DNA of 64,000 bases. It comes from Thermococcus argininiproducens (GTDB taxonomy: Archaea > Methanobacteriota_B > Thermococci > Thermococcales > Thermococcaceae). The stretch spans positions 496,001 to 560,000 of the forward strand of contig NZ_CP080572.1 in NCBI RefSeq assembly GCF_023746595.1, read 5' to 3'. This document shows, piece after piece, positions 52,078 through 60,626 of this stretch. The position numbers and the translations under genes were made by a program. Every line of letters begins with the position of its first letter. Position 1 is the stretch's first letter. The notes under the pieces are model-generated. The model was not told the DNA's origin and did no database searches. It saw nothing but the letters and a program-made list of their open reading frames with translations.

Positions 52078-53260
52078 TTTGCTCCCTCACTACATCAAGC
52101 ACACGTAAAAACTTTCTTGCCGAGGCCTCACGGCTGTACTGTGAGACATATCTTAGGCTATATAGCCTCATTTTCCGCATGTTTGACCTTAAAAGTTTTT
52201 TAATGCATTCAGCAACCTCTTTGGGAGTTTTCCCTACACACCCTGCTTGGCTTTCTTTGGCTATTCTTTCAATTTCTCCGGCTCCAACACCAACAAATGG
52301 TAAGCCGCATGCCAGGTATTCATAGATTTTTGAGGGGATGGCATATTTTAAGCTCTCGTCTGCCTTTATCGGGGCCACTCCAATGATGGAAGAACATAAG
52401 AGGTTAACAACTTCCTCTCTTGACAGCATTCCAATGTAGCTTATCCATCTGGACAGACCAAGTTTTTCAGCCTTTTCCAGAGTTTCGTTGAGGTTTTCCC
52501 CACTTCCTGCAAGGATCAGGGGAATTCTATCCTTTTCATTAACTAAAGCATAGCCTTCCAAAAATGTATCAAAGTCTTGAGCATGACCGAAATAACCTGT
52601 ATAGACCATCTGGAGTTTTCTTGTTTTCTTCTTACATTTGAATGCTTCTAAATCAACGCCATTTGGGACAACGTAACATTTAGTGGGGTTTACTCCATAT
52701 TTTTTGATCAGCTGGCGTCTTATTTTGGGGGTGACTACTGTAATGGCATTGGCCGTTTGAAGGGCCTTTGATTCGAGAAATCTAAAGATCCTTTCAACAA
52801 TACTCCCCTTTTTTATGAAGCCTAAGCTTACGCTAACATCAAGAAAGAGATCTCTTATGTCTACGATAACTTTCTTTTTCAGGAGTTTTCCGGTTAATGC
52901 AACAATATACATCTGGGGGGGTGGGGAGGTTATTAGAATTACATCCGTACGCTTTCTATTCCGAATCAACCAGAGGCTCGCAAGTAAAGGAAAAAATGTG
53001 TAATACATGGCCCTTTCAAGTCCGGATGCTTCTTTTTTTGGCTGGTATGTGAAAAGTCTGATTACATCTCCCTCTCTCTTTGAAAATTTAAACTTTCGAG
53101 GAAACGTGCCAAAGGGATAGGTCTCGATCGCAGAAACAACGGTAATCCCAACCCCAAATTTTGTGAGATAGTTGTAAAGGTCGCCCATTCTTGATGCGTT
53201 CCCGCCCTTTTCTGGCGGAAAAGCTTGGGAGAATATTACTAAGTCACTCTTTGTTTCCAT
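52061..53260 (-). CDS. Glycosyltransferase family 4-like, GT3
   Basis: 399 residues; FSQAFPPEKGGNASRMGDLY at the N-terminus, WbuB-like linker with ITSPPPQMYIVALTGKLLKK, donor domain MVYTGYFGHAQDFDTFLEGY and PSKIYEYLACGLPFVG. WbuB-type enzymes often transfer N-acetylated sugars. The ATG at 53260 follows TGAGGT. Divergent from the WbpD-like gene. Confidence 0.9.
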   Translation of the reverse strand: METKSDLVIFSQAFPPEKGGNASRMGDLYNYLTKFGVGITVVSAIETYPFGTFPRKFKFSKREGDVIRLFTYQPKKEASGLERAMYYTFFPLLASLWLIRNRKRTDVILITSPPPQMYIVALTGKLLKKKVIVDIRDLFLDVSVSLGFIKKGSIVERIFRFLESKALQTANAITVVTPKIRRQLIKKYGVNPTKCYVVPNGVDLEAFKCKKKTRKLQMVYTGYFGHAQDFDTFLEGYALVNEKDRIPLILAGSGENLNETLEKAEKLGLSRWISYIGMLSREEVVNLLCSSIIGVAPIKADESLKYAIPSKIYEYLACGLPFVGVGAGEIERIAKESQAGCVGKTPKEVAECIKKLLRSNMRKMRLYSLRYVSQYSREASARKFLRVLDVVREQNGEGH

Positions 53261-53332
53261 GGGCATACCTCACATGAGTTATCTCAACAATGCTTTTATA
53301 ATTTAGGGATTCAATACTCTGTGGTGTTCAAA

Positions 53333-53938
53333 ATGGCTCAAAAGTATTTCGTTCATCCTCTGGCCGTTGTTGAAGAAAATGTTGAAATCGGTGAAGGGAC
53401 TAGAATTTGGCACTTTGCACACATTAGAAAAGAGGCCAAAATAGGCAAAAACTGTAACATCGGGAAAGACGTTTACATTGATGTTGGTGTTGAAATTGGC
53501 AACAATGTGAAGATCCAGAACGGGGTGAGTGTTTATCATGGTGTTAAAGTTGAGGATGACGTTTTTCTCGGCCCACACATGACATTTACTAACGATCTTT
53601 ATCCGAGAGCCTTTAATCAGGACTGGGAAGTTGTGCCAACTCTTGTAAAGAAGGGTGCAAGCATAGGAGCGCATGCAACAATAGTTTGTGGAGTTACAAT
53701 TGGAGAATACGCAATGGTTGGAGCGGGGGCTGTAGTTACAAAGGACGTTCCCCCATTTGGTCTGGTTTTTGGAAACCCAGCAAGGCTTAAAGGCTTTGTG
53801 TGTTATTGTGGGAGGAAATTAGAGGAGAAAATCGGAGAAGATGAGAGTGGAATAGTCTTTAAGTGTTCCCACTGTGGAAGAGAAGTTAAAATCAGAAGGG
53901 AAGATTATGAAAGATATCTAAGGGAGAAGGATTTGTGA
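53333..53938 (+). CDS. WbpD-like sugar N-acetyltransferase
   Basis: 201 residues. Left-handed beta-helix with hexapeptide repeats (IGEGTRIWHFAHIRKEAKIG; YIDVGVEIGNNVKIQNGVSV) followed by a C-terminal zinc-ribbon (CYCGRK...CSHCGRE). Resembles the acetyltransferase that makes UDP-2,3-diacetamido-2,3-dideoxyglucuronate. Followed after 9 nt by the matching aminotransferase. The ATG at 53333 follows GGTG. Confidence 0.88.
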   Translation: MAQKYFVHPLAVVEENVEIGEGTRIWHFAHIRKEAKIGKNCNIGKDVYIDVGVEIGNNVKIQNGVSVYHGVKVEDDVFLGPHMTFTNDLYPRAFNQDWEVVPTLVKKGASIGAHATIVCGVTIGEYAMVGAGAVVTKDVPPFGLVFGNPARLKGFVCYCGRKLEEKIGEDESGIVFKCSHCGREVKIRREDYERYLREKDL

Positions 53939-53947
53939 GGTGTTGTT

Positions 53948-55054
53948 ATGAGGAACATCCCAATAGCTAAACCTTTGATCGGGGATGAAGAGATTAACGG
54001 TGTTATTGAGGTTTTGAAGAGCGGGATGCTGGCGAGTGGAAAGGAAGTAGAAGAATTTGAAAAAGAATTTGCTCAATACTTGGGAGTGAAGCATGGAATA
54101 GCCGTTGTAAATGGAACTGCCGCACTTGATGTTGCCCTTAAGGCTTTGAGGATAGGGCCAGGAGATGAAGTTATAACCACTCCATTCACCTTCATCGCTT
54201 CAGCAAACTCAATTCTATTCCAAGGAGCAAAGCCAGTTTTTGCTGATATCGATCCAAAAACCTTCAACTTAGATCCAAATGAGGTCCTCGAAAAGATTAA
54301 CGAGAAGACCAAGGCGATATTGGTTGTTCACCTCTATGGCCAGCCTGCTGATATGAAGGCCTTTAAAGAAATAGCGGAGGATCACAAGCTCTATCTTGTT
54401 GAGGACTGTGCCCAGGCCCATGGAGCCGAGTTTAATGGCCAAAAGGTGGGAACCTTTGGAGACATTGCTGCATTCAGCTTTTACCCAACCAAGAACATGA
54501 CCACCGGGGAGGGCGGTATGGTTGTTACAAATGACGATGAGTTAGCAAAGAGGGCCGATTTAATAAGGAATCACGGCCAGGCGGAGAAGTACCTTCACGT
54601 TGAGCTTGGCTATAACTTGAGGATGACCAACATCGCGGCTGCTATTGGAAGGGCCCAACTCAAAAAGCTCGATGGATGGAATGAGAGAAGAATTGAGAAT
54701 GCAAGGCTTTTAACCGATGGAATAAGCGAGATTGATGGATTAACCCCACCTTATACTGATCCAAGAGTCAAGCACGTATTTCATCAATATGTGATTAGGG
54801 TGGAGGAGGAGTTTCCATTAAATAGAGACGAGCTCATGGTAAAATTGGGGGAAAAAGGGATCGGAAGCGCTGTACATTATCCGATTCCAGTTCATCATCA
54901 GCCTTTCTATCAAAAGCTTGGCTATCCAAATGACATTTGTTCGAATGCCGTTGAAGCCTCAAAGAAAGTGCTGAGCTTACCGGTGCACCCAGCTGTTAAT
55001 AGGGGAGACATTGATTATATAATCAATACCCTTAGGGAACTGGGGACTCTGTGA
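53948..55054 (+). CDS. DegT/DnrJ/EryC1-family aminotransferase (WbpE-like)
   Basis: 368-residue PLP aminotransferase of nucleotide-3-keto-sugars. Motifs: NGTAALDVALKALRIGPGDE, VEDCAQAHGAEFNGQKVG (Asp of PLP ring), and AFSFYPTKNMTTGEGGM with the PLP lysine. With the WbpD-like and WbpB-like genes it gives most of a diacetamido-uronic-acid pathway. GAGGTG ribosome site. Confidence 0.92.
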   Translation: MRNIPIAKPLIGDEEINGVIEVLKSGMLASGKEVEEFEKEFAQYLGVKHGIAVVNGTAALDVALKALRIGPGDEVITTPFTFIASANSILFQGAKPVFADIDPKTFNLDPNEVLEKINEKTKAILVVHLYGQPADMKAFKEIAEDHKLYLVEDCAQAHGAEFNGQKVGTFGDIAAFSFYPTKNMTTGEGGMVVTNDDELAKRADLIRNHGQAEKYLHVELGYNLRMTNIAAAIGRAQLKKLDGWNERRIENARLLTDGISEIDGLTPPYTDPRVKHVFHQYVIRVEEEFPLNRDELMVKLGEKGIGSAVHYPIPVHHQPFYQKLGYPNDICSNAVEASKKVLSLPVHPAVNRGDIDYIINTLRELGTL

Positions 55055-55169
55055 CGCCAATTTTTATTAGTGATTTCCCTTTTCTTTATAAACTAAAGAG
55101 AAAAAAGCAAGATTTGCTTCTCTCTTAGGGTTGATTTTAAGAGTTCCCTTTAGAGTTCATTCTTTCCGC

Positions 55170-56543
55170 TCAATTAGATATCTCAAAGTCCTTCAAATCC
55201 CACACCAGAAAACCCTTCTCTTCTAATTCTTCTTTATTCTCGACTCTTTTTGCTACCAATCCACAATTTTTCTCCCATCCTTCCAGTCCTACAACTTCAA
55301 TCTTATTTTCTAAGTCCTTCAGAATTCCTTGGGCTTTTTTTTCACTCAACTCCTTCCACTTAACTTCGACAAAAAGGGCTTTCTTCTCCTTCTTATTCAG
55401 TGCAACAATGTCAATCTCCTCTCCCTTATGCCACCAGCGACCAATCTTTGTGAACTTAAATGGCAGTCTTCCTTCGCGATTAAGTTCTATTAAAAGCTGC
55501 CTTACTATTTCTTCGAAGGCAAAGCCTATATACTGGTTGAAGCCTCGTCTGAACTCTTCAAGGGCTCCATCTGGAAAACCACTTTCAATTTCCTCGAAAT
55601 AAGGTGCCACGAAACGGAACCAGAAAGCAAAATAGAGGTCTCTGAAGCGGTAAATTCCTCTCTTTGCCTTCCTTGCCACTGGGAGTTCCCTCTTTAGTAT
55701 TCCCAAATCCTCAAGTATCCTTAGATAGCGGGCTGTATTTTTGGGCTCGATAAAAGAGTGCTGGGCTATCTCATTGACGCGTGTTTTTCCTTCAGCTACT
55801 GCCTCAAGTATTGTGTAGTATGTCTCTGGTTCCCTGAACTCTTCCTCTAAGAGCTCTTTGGCCTCTCTGAAGAGAAATGCATTTGGATCAAAGAAGTTCT
55901 TTTCAATGTCTTTTTCGGCACTTTTACCTTCAAAGAGCTCAAGGTATCTTGGAACACCGGAAGTTACTGCATAAATCTTCACAGCTTCCTCTGGATCTGT
56001 CCCATCAAACCACTCAAAGAGATGTTTAAACTTCAAGGGCTGGAGGTTAAGTGTTGCATCACTCCTCCCATAGAGTGGACTTGAGTAGTCAAAGAAGCTC
56101 CTCTTTAGAAGACCAACGGAGGAAGCTGACAGGATTAGCATTATACTACTGTCGGCTAAAATTTCGTCCACTATGCTCTGGAATTCAGCCTCGACCTCAG
56201 AATATCGAAGCAAGTAGGAGAATTCGTCGAGGAAAACTATAAGCCTCCCTTTTGCCTGCGAGCCTATGAAACGGAAAGCATCTGAGAAGGTTGAAAAGTT
56301 TGGCACGGGGATGCTAAAGTACTCTCCTATCGCCCTGTTGAGTTTTGTAAGGTTGTATTCCCACACCCTCTTCTCGAACTGCACTGTTATTGTGCTCTTG
56401 TTTGTCAAGAACTCTCTCACGAGTCTGCTTTTGCCTATTCTTCTCCTACCAGTGACGAGTACAAGAGTGAAGTCGCTTCTATTGTAAAGTTTTTCGAGTG
56501 TTTCAAGCTCTTCTTTTCGGTTTACAAATTTTCGAATTTTCAT
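55170..56543 (-). CDS. Archaeal ATPase with DUF234 domain, copy 1
   Basis: 457 residues: ATPase_2-type P-loop LVTGRRRIGKSRL (about 30-42), Walker B RLIVFLDEFSYLL, a winged-helix segment (RVNEIAQHSFIEPKNTARYL) and a C-terminal PD-(D/E)xK-like DUF234 region (EIDIVALNKKEKKALFVEVK). Family function unknown. It interrupts the Wbp-like gene series on the other strand. TATATAATT-like promoter, no ribosome site. Confidence 0.9.
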   Translation of the reverse strand: MKIRKFVNRKEELETLEKLYNRSDFTLVLVTGRRRIGKSRLVREFLTNKSTITVQFEKRVWEYNLTKLNRAIGEYFSIPVPNFSTFSDAFRFIGSQAKGRLIVFLDEFSYLLRYSEVEAEFQSIVDEILADSSIMLILSASSVGLLKRSFFDYSSPLYGRSDATLNLQPLKFKHLFEWFDGTDPEEAVKIYAVTSGVPRYLELFEGKSAEKDIEKNFFDPNAFLFREAKELLEEEFREPETYYTILEAVAEGKTRVNEIAQHSFIEPKNTARYLRILEDLGILKRELPVARKAKRGIYRFRDLYFAFWFRFVAPYFEEIESGFPDGALEEFRRGFNQYIGFAFEEIVRQLLIELNREGRLPFKFTKIGRWWHKGEEIDIVALNKKEKKALFVEVKWKELSEKKAQGILKDLENKIEVVGLEGWEKNCGLVAKRVENKEELEEKGFLVWDLKDFEISN

Positions 56544-56857
56544 AATATAATCTTAAGTCGAAATTATATAAAAAAGTTTTGTTGAATGCCATTCAAAGAG
56601 AAAACAAAAAAGGCCCATCATGTTTTGAAAATTCTTCAGAGTACATAGTATCTCCTCTATTTAAGAACTTACCTTTTGAAAACCTTATCCTTCAGGAGAG
56701 GAAGTCAGTTAAGCTGAATATTAGAGGTGTTTGTGCATCGGATAATATTCCTATCATTAAGATTATAATAACTAACGATAGTGCTTATATACCTTAACTT
56801 CTCAAAAAAGAACATCGATTGAAGCTGATCTATCATTTTTTATGCAAGGTGATCAAA
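56544..56857. other. Intergenic region with a degenerate hairpin repeat
   Basis: 314 nt between divergent ATPase and oxidoreductase genes. It contains a divergent copy (56676-56710: TTGAAAACCTTATCC-TTCAGG-AGAGGAAGTCAGTT) of the 500-537 repeat. A 72-codon frame (56579-56797) lacks a family or clear ribosome site and is not counted as a gene. Confidence 0.45.
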
Positions 56858-57808
56858 ATGCTCCGTGTTGGTGTAGTTGGCGTCGGAAATATGGGGAGGC
56901 ATCATGCGAGGATTTATTCTGAGCTGTCAAAGGAAGGAGAGGTAGAATTTGTTGGGGTGGCTGATGCTAACTTAGAGAGGGCTAAAGAAGTCGCTTCTCA
57001 ATTTAAAACAAAGGCTTTTGGTGATTACAGGGAACTGATAGGGAGAGTTGATGCTGTGAGTATTGCAGTTCCAACTTCTCTCCACAAACAAGTTGCTCTG
57101 GAGTTTATTGAAAATGGTGTCAGCGTTTTAGTAGAAAAACCAATAGCCGAGAGCATTGAGAGCGCTCAAGAAATAATAAGGGCAGCAAAGAAGAATAATG
57201 TCACCTTAATGGTTGGACATGTGGAAAGATTCAATCCCGGTGTTTTGAAACTTAAAGAGATTTTGGATGAGAATTTAATCGGAAAAGTGGTTACTCTCAC
57301 TGCCAAGCGTGTTGGGCCTTTGCCTCCACAGATCAAGGATGTTGGTGTAATAATAGATTTGGCTGTTCATGATATTGATGTCATGAGCTTTTTACTTGAG
57401 AGAAATGTGAGGAAAGTTTACGCTAGGGCTGGGAGTGCAAAGAATCCCCTTGAACTTGAGGATTATGCGATAATAATGCTTGACTTTGAAAACGCCACAG
57501 GAGTTGTGGAGACCAACTGGCTCACTCCTCATAAGGTTAGAACCCTTAGTGTGGTTGGGACTGAGGGCATAGCGGAATTGAATTACATAACCCAGAAGCT
57601 GATCCTATACAATCATGAGTGGGTCAAGGAGGCGAAGGTGCAGTTTAAGGAGCCTTTAAGAAACGAGCTTGAACATTTTGTTGAGTGTGTTAAAAAGGAA
57701 GAGAAACCATTAGTGAACGGAGAAGAGGGACTTCATGCGCTGATGGTTGCCATAAAGGCTTTAGAGAGCGCCAATAAGGATGAAGCAATAGACGTGGAGT
57801 TCACATAA
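56858..57808 (+). CDS. Gfo/Idh/MocA oxidoreductase (WbpB-like)
   Basis: 316 residues; N-terminal NAD-binding Rossmann VGVVGVGNMGRHHARIY, EKP motif (VLVEKPIAESIESA), and VHDIDVMSFLL in the catalytic domain. Probably oxidises the 3-OH of UDP-GlcNAc-uronate before transamination by the WbpE-like enzyme. The ATG at 56858 follows GGTGATC. Confidence 0.9.
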   Translation: MLRVGVVGVGNMGRHHARIYSELSKEGEVEFVGVADANLERAKEVASQFKTKAFGDYRELIGRVDAVSIAVPTSLHKQVALEFIENGVSVLVEKPIAESIESAQEIIRAAKKNNVTLMVGHVERFNPGVLKLKEILDENLIGKVVTLTAKRVGPLPPQIKDVGVIIDLAVHDIDVMSFLLERNVRKVYARAGSAKNPLELEDYAIIMLDFENATGVVETNWLTPHKVRTLSVVGTEGIAELNYITQKLILYNHEWVKEAKVQFKEPLRNELEHFVECVKKEEKPLVNGEEGLHALMVAIKALESANKDEAIDVEFT

Positions 57809-57835
57809 CTCAATTTTTAAGGTCTAATAGAACAA

Positions 57836-58010
57836 GTGAGGGACACCGCATGGTCCGGAGGCCTCAGTGAAGTTTCGCTCTGAGGCAGAGCTCACATCTT
57901 CACCCATAAACCTCACAACTCTGGGTAAGTTGCTCGGTTTACGGTTAGATATGAACTCTGGATCAGGGTGAAGCTTTCGCTTCGGTCCCTTCCCACACAG
58001 TGCCCCTCAA
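57836..58010 (+). ncRNA. Structured GC-rich RNA candidate
   Basis: About 175 nt noticeably richer in GC than its surroundings. The ends pair (TGAGGG-a-CAC at 57837 with GTG-c-CCCTCA at 58000). Inside are GCCTCAG/CTGAGGC, TTCACCC/GGGTGAA around 57899-57972, TAAACC/GGTTTA enclosing CAACT/AGTTG, and GAAGC-TTTC-GCTTC. A TATA-like TTTTTAA at 57814-57820 is about 25 nt upstream. No open frame. It recalls the GC-rich Hgc-type RNAs of Pyrococcus; the class is unproven. Confidence 0.65.
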
Positions 58011-58200
58011 TACATGATTGGTTTTGAAGTATATAAAGGTTCTTGTTCGAAAAAATATATATAAATCAAAAAATAATTTGAAATTCATTAAAAATAATCG
58101 GGAGTGATCTAGTTAAAAGATGATCAAAAATTAAAAATCGCAATTAGATTGGAAGCAGCGTCGGGAAAATGTTAGTCTTGGGGTTAAAAAATGCTTAATT

Positions 58201-58278
58201 TTGGAAAAATTTGCAAATAGGAAGAGGAAACTTGAGATCTTGGAGAGGGCTAATAAGAAGGTTTTAGGTTTTTGTGCC
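58201..58278 (+). pseudogene. Possible remnant of an ATPase N-terminus
   Basis: One frame reads LEKFANRKRKLEILERANKK, similar to the start of the ATPase at 55170 (RKFVNRKEELETLEKLYNR), without start or downstream domain. The rest of 58011-58288 shows only AT-rich sequence. Confidence 0.3.
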
Positions 58279-58288
58279 CTATACTTTT

Positions 58289-59692
58289 TCAAGTCCCTAA
58301 AATCTGGAGGATCTTCCTTTCATCCAGCACTATTAGGTTCTCTGGCGCATTCTTTACCTTTCTAGCTATCAGGAGATAATAGCTCTCTCCTTTCCAGTTG
58401 CTTAGCTCAACTTTTCTCTTCAGGTCCTCGAGGACTTTTTCACCATTTACGGGCTTGTTCCGCCACTTACACTCGCCAAAGAGAGCCCTTTTTCTGTCCC
58501 GACTGAGGGCCACTATGTCTATTTCATAGACTTTTCTCTGCTCGTTTTCCCTGTAATAGCCCCAGTGTCGTCCTATTTCGGTGAATTTGAAGGGTAACTC
58601 TCCCTTGCCATTTAAAATCCACAGCAATTCTCTGCAGATGAAGTCGAACCTCTTTCCAGTGAAGTCGGACAACATGGAGATTACTTCTTTTCCGAGCTCT
58701 TCACGCATTGCTTCATACTCACTCAGTCTCGGATGGACGAAGCGGAACCAGAAGTTGAGCAGCGGATGTCTTATGTAAATCACTCTCTCCTTTCCGAGAA
58801 TGGCTTTATCATAGGAGAGCAGCTTGAAGTAATCAACCAATTCCTTTATCTGTCTTGTCAGTGATGTTTCCTCCCGATTCATATAGCCTGCTATCTTGCT
58901 TAGCGATGTTGCTCCATTAGCCACAGCCTCGAGTATGTCATAGTACACTCCAGAACGTCTTCCAAACTCAAGGGAGAGTATCCTCGGTACTTCTTCTTCT
59001 AGTGGGGCTGAAGGAGAGAAGAAGAGATTTTTAATGATTTCCTCTGCACTTTTTCCTTCAAGCCCTTCATCCTCTATGGCCACGTAGTATTTGGGCAAAC
59101 CGCCAAAAACTGCATAAAGTTTCATAAAGTCATCAATCTCTTCTATTTCTAGCTCTCTTGACAGTTTATAGCTGGCTTTAATTCCAAGCTCCTTCAAATG
59201 GAGCTCTCGCTTTATCCTCCCGTAGAGTGGCTCCTTCGAGTCTCTGAAGATCTTTTCAATCATCCCAATTGTTGAGCCGGTGAAGACTAGCATGAGGTTT
59301 TTTCTGCTCTCATGGAGGTCTATGAGCTTCTGAAGGGTTGAGAACACTGAGGGTTCAACTCTCTGGAAATCCTGAAACTCATCAAAGACAACAACACCCT
59401 CAAATCTTTCAAAAAGCACTTCAAAAAACTCGTCCCAGCTTGATATATGTTCATACTTTGTTATGGCCCCTCTTTTCTTTAGAATTTCTTCATATTCTCT
59501 CAAAAGGGATTCAGAAGTCTTGCCTCTATTAACGAAGAAATAGAGGTCTTTCTCTCTTAAGAACTCAAGTAGGAGTCTTGTTTTGCCAACTCGTCTTAAT
59601 CCATAAACCACTAAAGTGTAGAGCTTCTTTTTTGAGCGTTTTTTTGCTTCTTCGAGTATTCTCATCTCAGTATCCCTGTCGATGAAGCGCAT
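58289..59692 (-). CDS. Archaeal ATPase with DUF234 domain, copy 2
   Basis: 467 residues, paralogue of 55170. P-loop VVYGLRRVGKTRL, Walker B VVVFDEFQDFQ, a winged-helix part and a C-terminal nuclease-like EIDIVALSRDRKRALFGECK. The ATG at 59692 follows AGGTGAA. Flanked on both sides by long noncoding stretches with repeats; such ATPases are commonly mobile or duplicated. Confidence 0.9.
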   Translation of the reverse strand: MRFIDRDTEMRILEEAKKRSKKKLYTLVVYGLRRVGKTRLLLEFLREKDLYFFVNRGKTSESLLREYEEILKKRGAITKYEHISSWDEFFEVLFERFEGVVVFDEFQDFQRVEPSVFSTLQKLIDLHESRKNLMLVFTGSTIGMIEKIFRDSKEPLYGRIKRELHLKELGIKASYKLSRELEIEEIDDFMKLYAVFGGLPKYYVAIEDEGLEGKSAEEIIKNLFFSPSAPLEEEVPRILSLEFGRRSGVYYDILEAVANGATSLSKIAGYMNREETSLTRQIKELVDYFKLLSYDKAILGKERVIYIRHPLLNFWFRFVHPRLSEYEAMREELGKEVISMLSDFTGKRFDFICRELLWILNGKGELPFKFTEIGRHWGYYRENEQRKVYEIDIVALSRDRKRALFGECKWRNKPVNGEKVLEDLKRKVELSNWKGESYYLLIARKVKNAPENLIVLDERKILQILGT

Positions 59693-59814
59693 TATATTCA
59701 CCTACTGAATTATTCATCTACTGAATATAAAAATTTATCGATGGGTAAACAAGTTTCGACTAATCATGATTAGAAAACCTCAGGGCAACATGTTCCAGTT
59801 ATTCAGAGTTGCCT

Positions 59815-59854
59815 CTTGAAAGCCTCGCCGTTCACGGTGAGGAGGAGGTCAGTC
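59815..59854 (+). repeat. Solo IS605-like hairpin, left member of inverted pair
   Basis: CTTGAAAGCCTCGCCG-TTCA-CGGTGAGGAGGAGGTCAG plus TC. Stem CCTCGCCG/CGGTGAGG. Confidence 0.6.
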
Positions 59855-59993
59855 CTATCAGTATATAGCCACCGTTAGAGTTGGTTAAGGCACATATTTC
59901 TCTTGCATATCTTTTGTGGCGTTAATTTTGAATTCTATTCGTTCGTTCTCCCCTTCTTTTATCAACATTATTGGATCATTCACGTCCATGTTT

Positions 59994-60065
59994 ACCGTTA
60001 AGTATTGTTATTCACAAAACTTTACAGTACCGTTAAGTTTCTTGGGTTTACTGTACTTAACGGTA
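59994..60065 (+). repeat. ACCGTTAAGT repeats
   Basis: Direct copies at 59994-60003 and 60029-60038 and an inverted copy (ACTTAACGGT) at 60055-60064; the last two form an 11-nt perfect inverted repeat (TACCGTTAAGT/ACTTAACGGTA) with a 16-nt loop. TACAGTA and TACTGTA also flank. A candidate operator cluster or mobile-element end. Confidence 0.5.
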
Positions 60066-60200
60066 GTGTACCGGAAGGTCTACATTGTCTCTAAAGTCTA
60101 TTCCTTAGGGCAAAAAGAGGTACTTATCATGTGTTGAAGAACTCAAAGGAATCATAAAGGGCTCATAAATTGAAGAAGGTGAACCCACATGAGAGAGGTA

Positions 60201-60240
60201 GCTGGCCTCCTCCCCGCCCTAAAGAGCGAGGCTTGAAAAG
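60201..60240 (-). repeat. Solo IS605-like hairpin, right member of inverted pair
   Basis: Minus strand reads CTTTTCAAGCCTCGCTC-TTTA-GGGCGGGGAGGAGGCCAG. Same family as 500-537 and 59815. Confidence 0.6.
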
Positions 60241-60305
60241 AAAAAGTAAATTATCCTAAATTCTCCTATTTCTAACTCGGCATGCTCCTTATTATCAATC
60301 AAAAC

Positions 60306-60354
60306 ATTTATAAGTTTTAATTAAGTTTAATTAAATGTAATTAAATATCATTAA
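60306..60354 (+). promoter_or_regulatory. TATA box plus four phased 10-bp repeats
   Basis: ATTTATAAG at 60306-60314 is followed by four consecutive 10-bp units at 60315-60354 (TTTTAATTAA, GTTTAATTAA, ATGTAATTAA, ATATCATTAA). The array spans the expected transcription start of the RHH-sat operon and is a likely autoregulatory operator. Confidence 0.6.
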
Positions 60355-60371
60355 AGCTGGAGGTGTTTATG

Positions 60372-60599
60372 ATGGATGAGGAAAGGAAATATACAACCGT
60401 TTCTATACCAAAGCCCCTTTATGAGAAGATAAAAAAGAGGATTGAGGGCACTGGGTTTACGTCAGTTTCAGACTACGTGACCTATGTTTTGAGAGAGGTT
60501 TTGGCAAGCCTTGAGGAAGAAGAGAAGGAAGAGGTCTTCAGCGAGGAGGAAGAGGAGAAGGTCAAAGAAAGGCTTAGGGCTTTGGGGTATCTCGACTGA
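60372..60599 (+). CDS. Ribbon-helix-helix (CopG-like) regulator
   Basis: 75 residues: N-terminal RHH fold (KYTTVSIPKPLYEKIKKRIE, then TSVSDYVTYVLREVLASLEE) and an acidic C-terminal helix. Binds DNA as a dimer. GGAGGTG sits 6 nt before ATG 60372 (alternatives ATG 60369, GTG 60363). 27 nt before sat, probably first gene of the sulfate-activation operon and its autorepressor (inference). Confidence 0.85.
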   Translation: MDEERKYTTVSIPKPLYEKIKKRIEGTGFTSVSDYVTYVLREVLASLEEEEKEEVFSEEEEEKVKERLRALGYLD

Positions 60600-60626
60600 T
60601 TCTCTAAAACTTTTTAGGTGATAGCG

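Larger units (their letters stand above)
59693..60371. other. Noncoding stretch bounded by inverted IS-like hairpins
   Basis: 680 nt. Two hairpins of the 500-537 family lie at 59815-59854 (plus) and 60201-60240 (minus) and enclose 346 nt without a supported gene. Inside are three ACCGTTAAGT copies (see 59994). The right part holds the promoter of the RHH gene. Confidence 0.5.

Noticed and set aside
56579-56797. 72-aa ORF upstream of the WbpB-like gene
   Set aside because: No family, no clear ribosome site, and it crosses a degenerate hairpin repeat.
57836-58010. RNase P RNA, SRP RNA or 5S rRNA
   Set aside because: Too short for RNase P or SRP RNA, and the conserved core sequences of those RNAs are absent.
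59815-60240. Complete IS element
   Set aside because: No transposase, and IS605 ends are not inverted repeats of each other; the pair is better treated as two solo ends.
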